Below, piece after piece: positions 9,199 to 19,865 of a stretch of DNA of 50,888 nucleotides. The stretch comes from Streptococcus cristatus (lineage in GTDB: Bacteria; Bacillota; Bacilli; Lactobacillales; Streptococcaceae), in assembly GCF_001578775.1 (NCBI RefSeq), contig NZ_KQ969062.1, positions 1,266,395 through 1,317,282 on the forward strand, written 5' to 3'. Made by a program: the position numbers and the translations under genes. Each line of letters opens with the position of its first letter. Position 1 is the stretch's first letter. A model generated the notes under the pieces. It was not told where the DNA came from and did not search any database. It worked only from the letters and a program-made list of their open reading frames with translations.

Positions 9199-10458
9199 CT
9201 ACTCTACGTCTGCTTTCATCGGATTGAAGAAGGCATTTAGTGCTTTCGTCATATCCTCTTTGTTTCCAGTTGTAATATAGTTCCCAGTCAAGGTATAAAA
9301 ATCACTTTCACTGGTCCAGTCTTGAGCTAGCCAAACGAGATGTCGGTCTGTAAATGCTAATTCAGCAAGACCAGCTAGCGGTGCATCTGAACCTGCTTCC
9401 TTGACACCTTCAATAGCTGTTGGTGAGCCGTCCACATCATAATATTTCTGCATAACTTCTGGACGTGACATATATTCAACAAAATCATTGGCTTCTTTCT
9501 TGTGCTTACTACTTGACGAGATAGACCAAGCTAGGTCTCCTGCTCCAATGGTCAAGCTTTGTCCTTTTTGCTTTCCAGGAAAAGGGAAAGTTCCAACATT
9601 AAACTTAGGATCTTGCGCATTGATTGCTGTGATAGCCCAAGAACCATTTGGAGTCATCAGGGCATCGCCTCTAGCAAAGGCACCGACAACATCAGTATAG
9701 CCTGCTCCCTGCCAGTTGGTCTGCATTGCCCCTTTTTTGCGGAATAAATCTAACAGCCTGAAATCATCTTTAAGCACTGAATCTGAAGACTTGATGGCAT
9801 TTGGCTTGGAAAAACGTAGGTAATCATTCGCTTCCTTACCACCTCCTGTAGAAGTGGCAAGAGCTAACTGATGATAACCATTCAAGGTCCAAGTATCTGC
9901 TCCTGCAATGGCAAAAGGTGTTTCCCCTTTTGCTATAATCTTATCAACTAATTCCTCAAATTCCTCCCAAGTCTCTGGAACTTTCAATCCCAGTTCTTTA
10001 AATTTATCTTTGTTGTAATAGATACCATAAGCATTAGCAGTATAAGGGATATTGTAAATCTTTCCATCTATCGCATATTTATCTGCGTAATGATTCTTAA
10101 CTCGCTTAATATAGTCTTTGTCAGATAAATCTTCAAAGTACCCAGCCTTAGCCCATTCTTGCAATTCAATAGACTGGGGAAAGATATTGACAACATCAGG
10201 AACATCTCCAGCCAGAACGCGAGTTTTGAGTACTTCCCCAGCGTTAGGGACATTCACCACTTTCACATGCACATTCGGATTTTCTTTTTCAAAGTCTTTT
10301 GCAATCTCACGAAGGGTATCAACCATTTCACCCTTCTGATTGAAATACTCAATCGTTACCTTACCATCTGCCGATTCCCCTTGGCTGCTGCAAGCTGACA
10401 GCCCCAAAAGGGACAGTCCTGTAATAGCAGCTAAGCTCATCTTTTTATACCATTTCAT
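9199..10458 (-). CDS. msmE: Sugar-binding lipoprotein MsmE
   Basis: Extracellular solute-binding protein (family 1, 419 residues) that captures sugar and delivers it to MsmFG. It begins with a lipoprotein signal peptide: KK near the start, a hydrophobic core, and a lipobox LSAC with Cys23 as the lipidated residue. The mature part has the usual two-lobed binding-protein pattern (TYFNQKGEM-like start, NGSWAIT-like core). It follows aga by 12 bases and precedes msmF by 13, fitting one transcript. MsmE of S. mutans binds raffinose, melibiose and related sugars; the same range is likely but not proved here. Confidence 0.92.
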   Translation of the reverse strand: MKWYKKMSLAAITGLSLLGLSACSSQGESADGKVTIEYFNQKGEMVDTLREIAKDFEKENPNVHVKVVNVPNAGEVLKTRVLAGDVPDVVNIFPQSIELQEWAKAGYFEDLSDKDYIKRVKNHYADKYAIDGKIYNIPYTANAYGIYYNKDKFKELGLKVPETWEEFEELVDKIIAKGETPFAIAGADTWTLNGYHQLALATSTGGGKEANDYLRFSKPNAIKSSDSVLKDDFRLLDLFRKKGAMQTNWQGAGYTDVVGAFARGDALMTPNGSWAITAINAQDPKFNVGTFPFPGKQKGQSLTIGAGDLAWSISSSSKHKKEANDFVEYMSRPEVMQKYYDVDGSPTAIEGVKEAGSDAPLAGLAELAFTDRHLVWLAQDWTSESDFYTLTGNYITTGNKEDMTKALNAFFNPMKADVE

Positions 10459-10470
10459 GGTCTAGCCTCC

Positions 10471-12633
10471 TTATTTTTTAATAAAATGCAACTGTCTGCT
10501 AAGATAATCTCCTTGCGGAAGATTCATAGTGATACCAGCATACATGAGTTCTGCACCTGAGTAAACTGCGCCATTTCCCTGCAGCTCATAAAGCCCTTCT
10601 TCCTCTAAGTCTTTTAGTTTCAAGGTTGTTTCCATCGTTTCCACAACTGATAAGACTCGGACGTAGGTTACAATCGTTTGATCTTCATAGTTAAATTGAA
10701 CTGCTGCTTCATTGGAGCCAACATCTGGATTGATTAGCCTATACTGACGCCCTAACTGGACCACTGGCCGTAATTCTTTATACAACTTCACCTGGTCAGC
10801 AATCGCAGCTTTCTCTTCATCTGATAGACTAGTCAAATCAAGCTCATACCCCAGATTTCCCATCATAGCTACATGACCACGAGTTGCCAGCGGAGTAATT
10901 CGTCCCATCTGATGATTAGGCACTGCCGACACATGGGCACCCATTGAAATAGTCGGATAAAGATAAGAAGACCCATATTGGATTGGCAAACGAGCTATGG
11001 CGTCGGTATTGTCACTAGCCCAGACTTGAGGGAAATACCTCATCATACCAAGATCATTTCGTCCACCACCACCTGAGCAGGACTCAAATAAAATATTCTC
11101 ATATTTCTCTGTCAAATATTTTACAATTTCATAAAGCCCCAAGATATACTTATGCGACTGCATTTTGGTCTCCAGATAGTTAGTGCCATTCCCAAGATTG
11201 GTAATATTACGATTCATATCCCATTTTATGTAGTCAATATCGTGCTGACTTAACAGCTGATCCAGTGTTTCTTTGATATAGGCTACCACATCTGGATTAG
11301 CATAATCCAATACGAGTTGATTTCGAGAGTAGGTATGATCCCGATCAGGCACTTGAATAGCCCAGTCTGGATGTGCCTGATAAAGCTGACTGTCTACGGA
11401 AATCATTTCTGGCTCAACCCATAAACCAAATTGCAATCCTCTGCTATGAACTTCTGCTATGAGCTCCGTCAAACTGCCGCCTAGCTTATCTTCATTGACA
11501 AACCAGTCGCCCAGAGCCCGATTGTCATCAAATCGGTTGCCAAACCAGCCATCATCAAGAACAAAGAGCTCAATACCAACTTTCTGTGCCTCATCTGCTA
11601 ACTCTAGCAACTTCTCTTTTTTGAAATCAAAGTAAGTTGCTTCCCAGTTATTGATTAAAATTGGCCGCTCTCGCTTCGCAAAAGCTTTAGGAATGATATG
11701 CTCTTGAACAAAAGCTTGGCTCTCATGACTAAGACCAGTCAAACCCTGAGCCGAATAATTCAACAGAGCAACAGGACTATAGAAAGTCTGCCCTGCTTCC
11801 AGTTTCCAAGCAAAGTTATCCTCATTGATACCAATACCTAGCCGAACTTCATTCAACTGATTTTGCTGAATCCAAGCTTCAAAGTTTCCGCTATAAAGGA
11901 GCTGAATTGCCCAAACTTGACCAGCCTCTTCCGTCGTTTCACTATCACAAAGGATAAGGCTCGGAGTCTGCGCGTGACCAGAAGCTCCTCGGTTGGAAGC
12001 TATTTTGAAAATTCCTTGTTCTAGCTTGTGACGACGAACTGTTTTCTCCCTAGCATAAGCTCCCTGTAAACTAATCACATCATAAGTCCCTGCCGGCAAA
12101 TCAGCCATTAAGCTCAAGTTCTTATGTATGATTGCTGTCTCTCTACCGATATTTTCCAGCTTAGTAAAGGTTGCAATGGTATTGCTATCTTCAAAAGCTG
12201 TGTAATAGAGAGTGAGGCGTAAGTGAGCAACTGTATCCTCTAAAATAAAGGCCAGTGTTTCTGCATCTTCTGTACTGTGAGGGCTAGGCAGTCCTGGAAC
12301 TTCCAAACCTCCCTTAATCAGCTGACTCTCAACAAACCGAAAATCTGTTACTTCATTATTAGCATGTTGGACTTGCAGAGAAGGTTGCCGAAAGTCTCCT
12401 AAACCATGCTGACCCAAAACCTGCCGCTGGGTATCTAAGCTAAAACTTCGCTCATTCGATCTCGGATTACCAGAAAAAGCATGATCTCGCTCAAATACTG
12501 TATTGGAAAAATGATAGGATTCGATTTTTCTGCCTAAGTGTTTAAGCAAAAGGTAGCCATCCCTTTCCTCAATGATAAGACTGGAATTTTTTGTATTGAT
12601 GTAGAATAGATGTTTGTCTATTTTGATTGTCAT
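10471..12633 (-). CDS. aga: Alpha-galactosidase Aga (GH36)
   Basis: The 720-residue enzyme hydrolyses alpha-1,6-linked galactose from melibiose, raffinose and stachyose inside the cell. It lacks a signal peptide. It follows the GH36 pattern: an N-terminal beta-sandwich to about residue 320, then a TIM barrel with the nucleophile Asp472 in KWDMNRN and the acid/base region SDNTD at 540-544. [12 protein letters not shown] at 518-529 is also typical. It is the first gene of the msm operon. A good GGAGG ribosome-binding site lies at 12641-12645. The upstream region carries an AraC-type direct repeat and a cre-like half-site, so induction by MsmR and repression by CcpA are likely. Galactose released here can be used by galKTE next door. 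Confidence 0.95.
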   Translation of the reverse strand: MTIKIDKHLFYINTKNSSLIIEERDGYLLLKHLGRKIESYHFSNTVFERDHAFSGNPRSNERSFSLDTQRQVLGQHGLGDFRQPSLQVQHANNEVTDFRFVESQLIKGGLEVPGLPSPHSTEDAETLAFILEDTVAHLRLTLYYTAFEDSNTIATFTKLENIGRETAIIHKNLSLMADLPAGTYDVISLQGAYAREKTVRRHKLEQGIFKIASNRGASGHAQTPSLILCDSETTEEAGQVWAIQLLYSGNFEAWIQQNQLNEVRLGIGINEDNFAWKLEAGQTFYSPVALLNYSAQGLTGLSHESQAFVQEHIIPKAFAKRERPILINNWEATYFDFKKEKLLELADEAQKVGIELFVLDDGWFGNRFDDNRALGDWFVNEDKLGGSLTELIAEVHSRGLQFGLWVEPEMISVDSQLYQAHPDWAIQVPDRDHTYSRNQLVLDYANPDVVAYIKETLDQLLSQHDIDYIKWDMNRNITNLGNGTNYLETKMQSHKYILGLYEIVKYLTEKYENILFESCSGGGGRNDLGMMRYFPQVWASDNTDAIARLPIQYGSSYLYPTISMGAHVSAVPNHQMGRITPLATRGHVAMMGNLGYELDLTSLSDEEKAAIADQVKLYKELRPVVQLGRQYRLINPDVGSNEAAVQFNYEDQTIVTYVRVLSVVETMETTLKLKDLEEEGLYELQGNGAVYSGAELMYAGITMNLPQGDYLSRQLHFIKK

Positions 12634-12772
12634 TTTTGAACCTCCATATTTACTAATATTTTACCTTTTGAAAACGCTCCCTAAAATAGAATTATGTTAG
12701 GAAAATATGGTAAAATGTTAGGTAACAATAAAAATTACAATATCATTTCTAAAGTATGGAGATGTAAAAAGT
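12634..12772. promoter_or_regulatory. Divergent aga / msmR control region
   Basis: Two identical ATGTTAGG direct repeats (12694-12701 and 12715-12722) are spaced 21 bases start to start, two helical turns, as expected for an AraC-family dimer such as MsmR. Nearer aga there is a cre-like sequence TTGAAAACGCTCCC (about 12668-12681). The best aga -10 candidate is TAAAAT with a poor -35, which would fit activator dependence. A TTTACTAA half-site resembling the galK palindrome lies at 12649-12656. Confidence 0.6.
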
Positions 12773-13606
12773 ATGCTTATATTTTCAGAATACCAGACGG
12801 GAACAATTGATTTATTATTAGACTTTTACGGCTATGAGGATTGCCAGCCAAACTATTCTTTCGGGCCTGCTATTCGTGACGGATTCGTCCTTCATTTTAT
12901 TACAAAAGGCAAAGGAGTCTTTCACTATAAAGGGGAACAAATTTTCCTGAAAGCTGGAGATTTATTCCTACTAAAACCAAACGAACTAACTTACTATAAG
13001 GCAGATTCTGAAGATCCTTGGTCCTATTATTGGCTCGGAATTAGTGGAACAAAGGTTTCGGATTATTTTAACTTATCAGAAATTGGCAAAACAGGTTTTC
13101 TAAGAAATTCAAGTACTACTCCTACTGATAGTTTAGGAAAGTTTATTATAGATATTATTCAAGAGGCTGAACATTCCCAATCTACCATGCTAAGTCATTT
13201 ACAACTTCTCGCCATGCTCTATGAACTACTATTTAAATTGGGGAAGCTCGCACCAAACCAACAGCTCCTAAAACAACAAAATTCCACTTATCAGTTGTAT
13301 TTAGATACTAAACGTATTCTAGAAACTCGCTATCCACTTGAACAACTGAGCATCCAAGGTATTGCTAATGAACTAAATGTCAATCGCAGCTATTTGACAA
13401 CCATTTTTAAAGAATACAATGGACTCTCTCCCAAAGAGTATCTGCATTATATACGTATGCATCGAGGAAAACAACTTCTAGAAACTACTACTCAACCAAT
13501 TAAATTTATTGCCTATTCGGTTGGTTTTTCTGACCCGCTTTATTTTTCAAAAACTTTCAAAAAATATTTCAACTGTTCACCAAGCCAAATGCGAAATATT
13601 TACTAA
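12773..13606 (+). CDS. msmR: AraC-family transcriptional activator MsmR
   Basis: A 277-residue AraC-type regulator with an N-terminal cupin-like sugar-sensing domain (about residues 20-110) and a C-terminal double helix-turn-helix (about 180-277). The typical motif IAYSVGFSDPLYFSKTFKKYFNCSPSQMR is seen there in pieces. It is transcribed divergently from aga, exactly as msmR lies in the msm locus of S. mutans, where it activates the operon in response to alpha-galactosides. A GGAGATG ribosome-binding site precedes the ATG. The stop codon lies 65 bases before galR, which has its own promoter. The activator role is inferred from family and position. Confidence 0.88.
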   Translation: MLIFSEYQTGTIDLLLDFYGYEDCQPNYSFGPAIRDGFVLHFITKGKGVFHYKGEQIFLKAGDLFLLKPNELTYYKADSEDPWSYYWLGISGTKVSDYFNLSEIGKTGFLRNSSTTPTDSLGKFIIDIIQEAEHSQSTMLSHLQLLAMLYELLFKLGKLAPNQQLLKQQNSTYQLYLDTKRILETRYPLEQLSIQGIANELNVNRSYLTTIFKEYNGLSPKEYLHYIRMHRGKQLLETTTQPIKFIAYSVGFSDPLYFSKTFKKYFNCSPSQMRNIY

Positions 13607-13614
13607 ATTCCTCT

Positions 13615-13643
13615 TTGTTATTTACTTGTTTTTGAGGTATAAT
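13615..13643 (+). promoter_or_regulatory. galR promoter
   Basis: TTGTTA (13615-13620) and a perfect TATAAT (13638-13643) are separated by 17 bases. The galR ATG lies 28 bases downstream with an AGGAG ribosome-binding site. A TTTACTAA half-site (13599-13606) just upstream resembles half of the galK palindrome. Confidence 0.75.
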
Positions 13644-13662
13644 AGCCCATATAAGACAATAG

Positions 13663-14673
<1,011 letters not shown>

Positions 14674-14687
14674 CAGAGAAAGAATGA

Positions 14688-15623
14688 ATGAAAACCTACG
14701 AACAATTATTTACCATTCTCAGCCAAGCTGACGATTATGTCAATGGAGAAAGTCTAGCTCAGACATTAGGCATTTCCAGAACCTCCATTTGGAAGGCCAT
14801 TCAACGCTTGGAAAAAGAAGGAATCCAGATTGATTCCGTTAAAAATCGGGGCTATAAGCTCAAAGCAGGGGATTTACTAATCCCAGAAATCATTGAAAAG
14901 GAGGCACCCATCAAGGTTTCCTTCAACCCCAACTGCCAATCTACTCAGATAGATGCCAAAGCAGGTCTGGAAGCGGGCGGCGAAGCAAATACCCTCTATC
15001 TAGCTGCTGCTCAATCAACCGGACGCGGTCGCTTCGGCCGAAACTTTTTCTCTCCAAAACAAGGCGGCTTTTACATGTCCCTCCATCTCAAGCCCGACCT
15101 GGCTTTCGATCAAATTCCCGCCTATACTCTCCTAACAGCTGGAGCCATCTATCAGGCTGTAAAAAATCTAACCCTGATTGATATAGATATCAAGTGGGTC
15201 AACGATATTTACTATAAGGATAAAAAAATCGCAGGTATTTTAACCGAGGCCATTACTTCAGTCGAGACAGGCTTAGTCACAGACATTATTATCGGGGTCG
15301 GGTTTAACTTTTGCATTAATGATTTTCCAGAAGAATTGCAATCTAAGGCTGGATCACTCTTTACAGAGCGAGCTCCTATCAGCAGAAATGAGCTGATTGC
15401 TGAAATCTGGAGATGTTTCTACGAAAGCGATCCCCAAGACTTGCTCTATCTTTATAAAAAGCACTCTCTAGTCCTAGGTCGCCAAGTGAGCTTCCAGCAA
15501 AATAATCAAACCTATAGGGGAATCGCTAGCGATATCTCGGACAGCGGCCAACTTCTAGTCCAGTTGGAGAACGGCCAAAATATCTGGCTCAACAGCGGGG
15601 AAATTTCACTGACTAGCTGGTAG
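14688..15623 (+). CDS. birA: Biotin-protein ligase / biotin repressor BirA
   Basis: BirA attaches biotin to acetyl-CoA carboxylase and related carriers, and in bifunctional forms represses biotin genes. This 311-residue protein is the bifunctional type. Residues 1-60 form a winged helix-turn-helix (ESLAQTLGISRTSIWKAIQRL). The ligase motif GRGRFGR is at 112-118, KWVND at 169-173, and KKIAGIL follows with the catalytic-site lysine Lys180. The start chosen is the second of two close ATGs (14684 is in another frame). It lies 14 bases after galR, so the two may be co-transcribed. A strong terminator follows. Confidence 0.93.
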   Translation: MKTYEQLFTILSQADDYVNGESLAQTLGISRTSIWKAIQRLEKEGIQIDSVKNRGYKLKAGDLLIPEIIEKEAPIKVSFNPNCQSTQIDAKAGLEAGGEANTLYLAAAQSTGRGRFGRNFFSPKQGGFYMSLHLKPDLAFDQIPAYTLLTAGAIYQAVKNLTLIDIDIKWVNDIYYKDKKIAGILTEAITSVETGLVTDIIIGVGFNFCINDFPEELQSKAGSLFTERAPISRNELIAEIWRCFYESDPQDLLYLYKKHSLVLGRQVSFQQNNQTYRGIASDISDSGQLLVQLENGQNIWLNSGEISLTSW

Positions 15624-15643
15624 TTTGTATAAAATTGCATTCA

Positions 15644-15675
15644 AAAAGCACTTGATTTTCATTTCAAGTGCTTTT
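15644..15675. terminator. Bidirectional terminator between birA and the MIP18 gene
   Basis: A perfect 12-base stem (AAAAGCACTTGA / TCAAGTGCTTTT) has an eight-base loop. The A-run on the left and T-run on the right mean it can work for birA on the plus strand and the convergent MIP18-family gene on the minus strand. Confidence 0.9.
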
Positions 15676-15705
15676 CTGTATAGTCTTTCTTCCAGTGTGA
15701 TGTCG

Positions 15706-16044
15706 CTATTTAATCCCTAATGCAATCCGAGCATAACGACTCATCTTTTCCACTGTCCAAGCGGGGTACCAAACCAACTTAACATCAGTCTTGGTAACCT
15801 CTGGAACATCTGACATGGCATCATAGATCTGGTCAGTCAGAAGATCCGCCAGCGGGCATCCCATGGTTGTTAGGGTCATATCGATTTCCGTTTCCCCAGT
15901 GCTCTTGTCAAAACGGATTTCATAAATCAAGCCGAGATTGACAATATCAATTCCCAGCTCTGGGTCAATGACCTGCTCCAAGCTCTCCAAAATACGCGTT
16001 TTAATCTTTTCAACTTCTTCAGGGCTGTATTTTTTTTCTGACAT
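15706..16044 (-). CDS. MIP18/SufT-family iron-sulfur assembly protein (DUF59)
   Basis: A 112-residue protein of the MIP18/DUF59 family, which includes SufT and the PaaD-like factors used in iron-sulfur cluster maturation. Recognisable are the start of the domain VIDPELGIDIVNLGLIYEI (about residues 25-43) and the conserved TTMGCPLADLLTDQI with Cys64 or nearby as the reactive cysteine. The ribosome-binding site AGGAGG is strong. It lies 126 bases downstream of rpoD on the same strand, and no clear terminator separates them, so co-transcription is possible. The exact client protein is unknown. Confidence 0.82.
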   Translation of the reverse strand: MSEKKYSPEEVEKIKTRILESLEQVIDPELGIDIVNLGLIYEIRFDKSTGETEIDMTLTTMGCPLADLLTDQIYDAMSDVPEVTKTDVKLVWYPAWTVEKMSRYARIALGIK

Positions 16045-16170
16045 GCAATATCCTCCTTATAGATATAGCAGAAAGTTCAAGTTAGCTCGAGGGGGTCTTT
16101 GTTTTCAGCAAGGATCGCCGACTTGACACTTCCTACTGAAAGATTTCTGCCCCTTCTTGCTTTTCAGTTC

Positions 16171-17283
16171 TTAATCTTCGATAAAGTCTCTGAGTGGTTT
16201 ACTGCGGCTTGGGTGGCGAAGTTTACGCAGTGCCTTGGCTTCAATCTGGCGGATCCGTTCGCGGGTGACATTGAAGACCTTGCCGACATCTTCCAGCGTC
16301 CGCATTTTTCCATCGTCCAGACCAAAGCGCAGACGCAAGACGTTTTCCTCTCGGTCTGTCAGCGTATCCAAGACCTCATCCAACTGCTCACGAAGAACGA
16401 CACGAGTCGTGTAATCGACTGGATTTTCAATCACTTCGTCTTCGATAAAGTCTCCCAGATGACTGTCATCTTCCTCACCGATAGGGGTCTCCAGAGAAAC
16501 CGGCTCTTGAGCAATCTTGAGAATTTCACGAACCTTGTCCGGCGTCATATCCATGCGCTCAGCAATTTGCTCTGGTGTTGGGTCTTGACCTAATTCCTGC
16601 AAGAGATTACGTTGCTCACGGACTAGCTTGTTAATGGTTTCCACCATGTGAACTGGAATCCGAATAGTCCGAGCTTGGTCAGCAATCGCACGGGTAATGG
16701 CCTGACGAATCCACCAAGTCGCATAAGTTGAAAACTTAAATCCCTTGGTGTAATCAAACTTATCAACGGCCTTCATCAGCCCCATATTTCCTTCTTGAAT
16801 CAAGTCAAGGAACTGCATACCACGGCCGACATAGCGCTTGGCAATGGAAACAACTAGACGAAGGTTGGCCTCAGCCAGACGCTGCTTGGCTTCCAAGTCT
16901 CCCTGCTCCACCAAGATAGCCAGTTCCTGCTCTTCTTCATTGCTAAGAAGGGGCACAACCCCGATTTCTTTCAAATACATACGGACTGGGTCATTGACCT
17001 TGGCTGAATTGCTACCCAAGAGCTCTTCATCGGTCAGTTCTACTTCTTCCTCTTCAGTATTCAAGACACGCGCGCTGGGATTTCCTTCCTTATCCGTGAT
17101 AGAAATGCCCGCATCCTGAATGCGTTGCAGCAAATCCTCAATCCCATCAGCGTCCAAAGTGAAAGGAATGACCAGCTGGTCATTGATTTCATCGTCTGTC
17201 GCTACACCTGTCTGCTTGTGATTGCGGATGAATTCTGCAATTTGAACGTCTAATGTTGTTACTTCTTTTTGTTTTGTAGCCAT
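16171..17283 (-). CDS. rpoD: Primary sigma factor RpoD (SigA)
   Basis: The housekeeping sigma-70 factor that directs RNA polymerase to TTGACA/TATAAT promoters, the type found throughout this window. In the 370-residue protein, region 1.1 lies at the N-terminus and region 2 is in [19 protein letters not shown] and [17 protein letters not shown]. Region 4.2 is the C-terminal helix-turn-helix [21 protein letters not shown]. It begins two bases after the dnaG stop codon, so the two are co-transcribed. This preserves the macromolecular synthesis operon order dnaG-rpoD. Identification is certain. Confidence 0.98.
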   Translation of the reverse strand: MATKQKEVTTLDVQIAEFIRNHKQTGVATDDEINDQLVIPFTLDADGIEDLLQRIQDAGISITDKEGNPSARVLNTEEEEVELTDEELLGSNSAKVNDPVRMYLKEIGVVPLLSNEEEQELAILVEQGDLEAKQRLAEANLRLVVSIAKRYVGRGMQFLDLIQEGNMGLMKAVDKFDYTKGFKFSTYATWWIRQAITRAIADQARTIRIPVHMVETINKLVREQRNLLQELGQDPTPEQIAERMDMTPDKVREILKIAQEPVSLETPIGEEDDSHLGDFIEDEVIENPVDYTTRVVLREQLDEVLDTLTDREENVLRLRFGLDDGKMRTLEDVGKVFNVTRERIRQIEAKALRKLRHPSRSKPLRDFIED

Positions 17284-17285
17284 AC

Positions 17286-19067
17286 CTACTCCATTCTTCT
17301 TTTTTGTGCGATTAAGCGCTCCACTTCTAATATAGCGGCATTCTCATCTCCAGTATGCAAAGCTTCTCGAATCTTTTTGCTAATCAGCTGATTATTCTTA
17401 CGAAGCAATTCACGTTCCCTAGTTAACTCAACTTCTGCTAACTCTCCGTCTTCCATCTCCTCTGGCAAATCTTCCTCCAACATCCGATACCAAAGTTGCT
17501 GGACTCTTTCCGGTAAGCTGGATAAATCCTGCGAGGTCACTTCACCATTGACTAGTAAAAGCTCGTATAACTCCTGCAGTTCCGCCGTATCAAAGGCAAA
17601 ATCTGTGCGAAGCCGATAGCTATTTAAAACCAGAGGATTGTGTACCATACGATAAAGGATATGGATTTCTGCCTTTATCAACCGTGATAGCTGTTTAGAC
17701 AACGGAAGATCTACCAGTACAGGTCTTCTTAGAGATTCTGACTGCTGTCCGCTTCGACTACTTCGTTCAGCCAAACGGCTATTATTAACCGTGTTCTCTA
17801 CCTGCTGGTAATCAAAATCCGGCAGCAACTCAGCCAACATATAAATATAGGAATTCTGAGCTGTAATAGACTGCGTCTGAGCAATAATTGGCGCCATTCG
17901 CTCCACAAATTCAATCTGAGCCTGCAAATTTTCAATATTATCTGGTTTGAGATAGCGTAAAAGGAACTCTACATCACTAATTCGCGTTTTAGTCAAAAAT
18001 TGTCGCAACTCCTCGGCAGAATTTTTAGCGATAAATTCGTCTGGATCCATATTGTCAGGAAAGGACACAATCTCTACCGACATATCCCGTAGCTCTTCTA
18101 AAGCCTTGGCTGTCGCAGCCTGACCAGCCCTGTCTCCATCATAAGTCAGAATAATTTTCTTGCAATACTTACGCAGATGCTGGACATGCTCAGGCGTCAG
18201 AGCTGTTCCCATCGACGCGACTGCATTTTCAACTCCAGCCCGATAAGCCGCAATCACATCCATAAAGCCCTCCATCAGATAGACTTCGTGGCTCTTCTTG
18301 ATAACCGGCTTGGCCTTATCCAGATGATAAAGCTCATAGCTTTTATTAAAAATAGGGGTGCTACGACTATTCTTATACTTGGCAGTCTGTGAACCAGCCT
18401 CCGAATCTTGCCAGATCCGACCAGAAAAGGCGATAACCTGACCCTTGTCGTTGGTCAAAGGGAACATAATCCGGTTCTGAAAAGCATCATAGACCAGATT
18501 ATTCTCTGCCAGATTAAAGAGGCCTGAGTTCATAATGGTGTTTTCATCAAACTTGCCAGCCATGCTCTGATGCAGGTAATTGCCCTCACTGGGAGCCAGA
18601 CCGATTTGAAAATGCTTAATGACTTCATCCGTCAGCCCACGATTGTAGAGATAAGCGCGTGCGTCTTCTCCTATCTTGGTCGTCATCAGGACTGCATGGT
18701 AAAACTTAGCTGCCTCTGTATGAATATCATAGAGCGCCTGATGCGGATGAGTCTGCCTCGATCGATCTGCGCTCGCTCTCTCCATACCTAAGGAAATGCC
18801 CGATCTGTCTGCGACAATCTGAACAGCATCCATAAAGGATACGCCTCGGTAGTCCTCAATGAACTTGAAAACATCCCCCGACTTGCCACAGCCAAAACAG
18901 TGATAAAACTGCTTATCCTCTACAACGTTGAAGGAAGGCGTCTTTTCACCATGAAAGGGGCAAAGTCCCAGAAAGTTTCTGCCAGCCTTGGTTAAGGCTA
19001 CCGTTTCTCCTATGACATCGACGATATTGACACTATTTTTTATTTCAGAAATCATTTCTTTATCCAA
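17286..19067 (-). CDS. dnaG: DNA primase DnaG (TTG start)
   Basis: DnaG makes the RNA primers for DNA replication. The protein has the CHC2 zinc finger (Cys36, His39, Cys57, Cys60, numbered from the TTG start). A TOPRIM core follows, with the motif [14 protein letters not shown] and the DGDRAGQ acidic site, and then the helicase-binding C-terminus. The longest reading frame opens at an ATG at 19091, but GGAGG lies inside that extension, nine bases before a TTG at 19065-19067. The protein from the TTG begins [16 protein letters not shown], matching the usual DnaG start. I therefore choose the TTG, giving 593 residues. A promoter lies at 19107-19135. Confidence 0.95.
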   Translation of the reverse strand: MDKEMISEIKNSVNIVDVIGETVALTKAGRNFLGLCPFHGEKTPSFNVVEDKQFYHCFGCGKSGDVFKFIEDYRGVSFMDAVQIVADRSGISLGMERASADRSRQTHPHQALYDIHTEAAKFYHAVLMTTKIGEDARAYLYNRGLTDEVIKHFQIGLAPSEGNYLHQSMAGKFDENTIMNSGLFNLAENNLVYDAFQNRIMFPLTNDKGQVIAFSGRIWQDSEAGSQTAKYKNSRSTPIFNKSYELYHLDKAKPVIKKSHEVYLMEGFMDVIAAYRAGVENAVASMGTALTPEHVQHLRKYCKKIILTYDGDRAGQAATAKALEELRDMSVEIVSFPDNMDPDEFIAKNSAEELRQFLTKTRISDVEFLLRYLKPDNIENLQAQIEFVERMAPIIAQTQSITAQNSYIYMLAELLPDFDYQQVENTVNNSRLAERSSRSGQQSESLRRPVLVDLPLSKQLSRLIKAEIHILYRMVHNPLVLNSYRLRTDFAFDTAELQELYELLLVNGEVTSQDLSSLPERVQQLWYRMLEEDLPEEMEDGELAEVELTRERELLRKNNQLISKKIREALHTGDENAAILEVERLIAQKRRME

Positions 19068-19106
19068 TAGACAATACCTCCAATTCATCACAGAATATCA
19101 CTCTAT

Positions 19107-19135
19107 ATTTTATAATAATTTGACGCAAATGTAAA
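19107..19135 (-). promoter_or_regulatory. dnaG-rpoD promoter
   Basis: On the minus strand TTTACA (19130-19135) and TAAAAT (19107-19112) are spaced by 17 bases, 39 bases upstream of the TTG start of dnaG. It is back to back with the mscL promoter. Confidence 0.65.
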
Positions 19136-19155
19136 ACATTTGATAGGCAAATAAC

Positions 19156-19184
19156 TTGAAATAATTGCTTCTTTAAGCTATAAT
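19156..19184 (+). promoter_or_regulatory. mscL promoter
   Basis: TTGAAA (19156-19161) and TATAAT (19179-19184) have a 17-base spacer. The mscL ATG is 41 bases downstream, preceded by GAAAGGAAA. Confidence 0.8.
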
Positions 19185-19225
19185 ATAATCTCAAATATTA
19201 AATTATTTTTTGAAAGGAAAAGAAA

Positions 19226-19612
19226 ATGTTAAAGGATCTTAAAGAATTTTTGCTACGCGGTAACGTAATTGACTTGGCAGTCGGGGTTATCATTGCGAAT
19301 GCTTTCGGAGCAATCGTCAACTCATTGATTACTGACGTTATCACTCCCCTCTTCCTCAACCCAATTTTGAAAGCTGCACAATTAGAGCAAATTTCTCAAT
19401 TGAAATGGAACGGAGTAGCTTATGGTAACTTCTTGAGCGCCGTGATTAACTTCTTGGTAGTCGGTACTGTTCTCTTCTTCATCGTGAAGTCTGCTGAAAA
19501 AGCACAAAGCCTTGCTAAAAAGAACGAAGAAACTGCTGAAGAAGCACCAGCTGGACCAACAGAACTTGAAGTTCTGCAAGAAATCAAGAGCTTGCTTGAA
19601 AAACAAAACTAA
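19226..19612 (+). CDS. mscL: Large-conductance mechanosensitive channel MscL
   Basis: MscL is a membrane pore that opens under stretch to release solutes during osmotic downshock. The 128-residue protein shows the conserved N-terminal KEFLLRGNVIDLAVGVIIA with the first membrane helix (about residues 14-42). A second helix follows at about 70-92 (FLSAVINFLVVGTVLFFIV), then a cytoplasmic helical bundle. It is inserted in the opposite direction between dnaG and rpsU, an arrangement I know from other streptococci. It has its own promoter, and a stem-loop of the following repeat element can serve as its terminator. Confidence 0.97.
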   Translation: MLKDLKEFLLRGNVIDLAVGVIIANAFGAIVNSLITDVITPLFLNPILKAAQLEQISQLKWNGVAYGNFLSAVINFLVVGTVLFFIVKSAEKAQSLAKKNEETAEEAPAGPTELEVLQEIKSLLEKQN

Positions 19613-19621
19613 TATCCAAAC

Positions 19622-19797
19622 AGAGGCTGGGACAAAAGTCCTAGCCTCTTAATTGTCTTTGGATTGTCGAGCAAGACGCAGTGGTTGAGTGGGCTCTACT
19701 ACGCTGATTTCATCAACTTCTACAGCCCTACTCAACTGTGCGGAGGTGGGACGACGAAATCGAATTCTAACGAATTACCGATTTCTGTCCCACTCTC
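19622..19797. repeat. Non-coding three-hairpin repeat element
   Basis: This 176-base region between mscL and rpsU folds into three hairpins. The first is 19622-19649 (AGAGGCTGGGAC, loop AAAA). The second is 19684-19736 (GTTGAGTGGGCT pairing with AGCCCTACTCAAC). The third is 19746-19793, with arms GTGGGAC/GTCCCAC, GAAATCG/CGATTTC and AATTC/GAATT. T-rich DNA follows. I recognise it as an intergenic sequence seen repeatedly in viridans streptococcal genomes; this is memory, not a search. The short ORF across it is not a credible gene. The first and third hairpins could terminate transcription. Confidence 0.7.
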
Positions 19798-19865
19798 TGT
19801 TTTATTATACGCTTTCCATTCAAAAGAAAAAAACAGCCAAATCGGCTGCTTCCTCATTCTATTGA

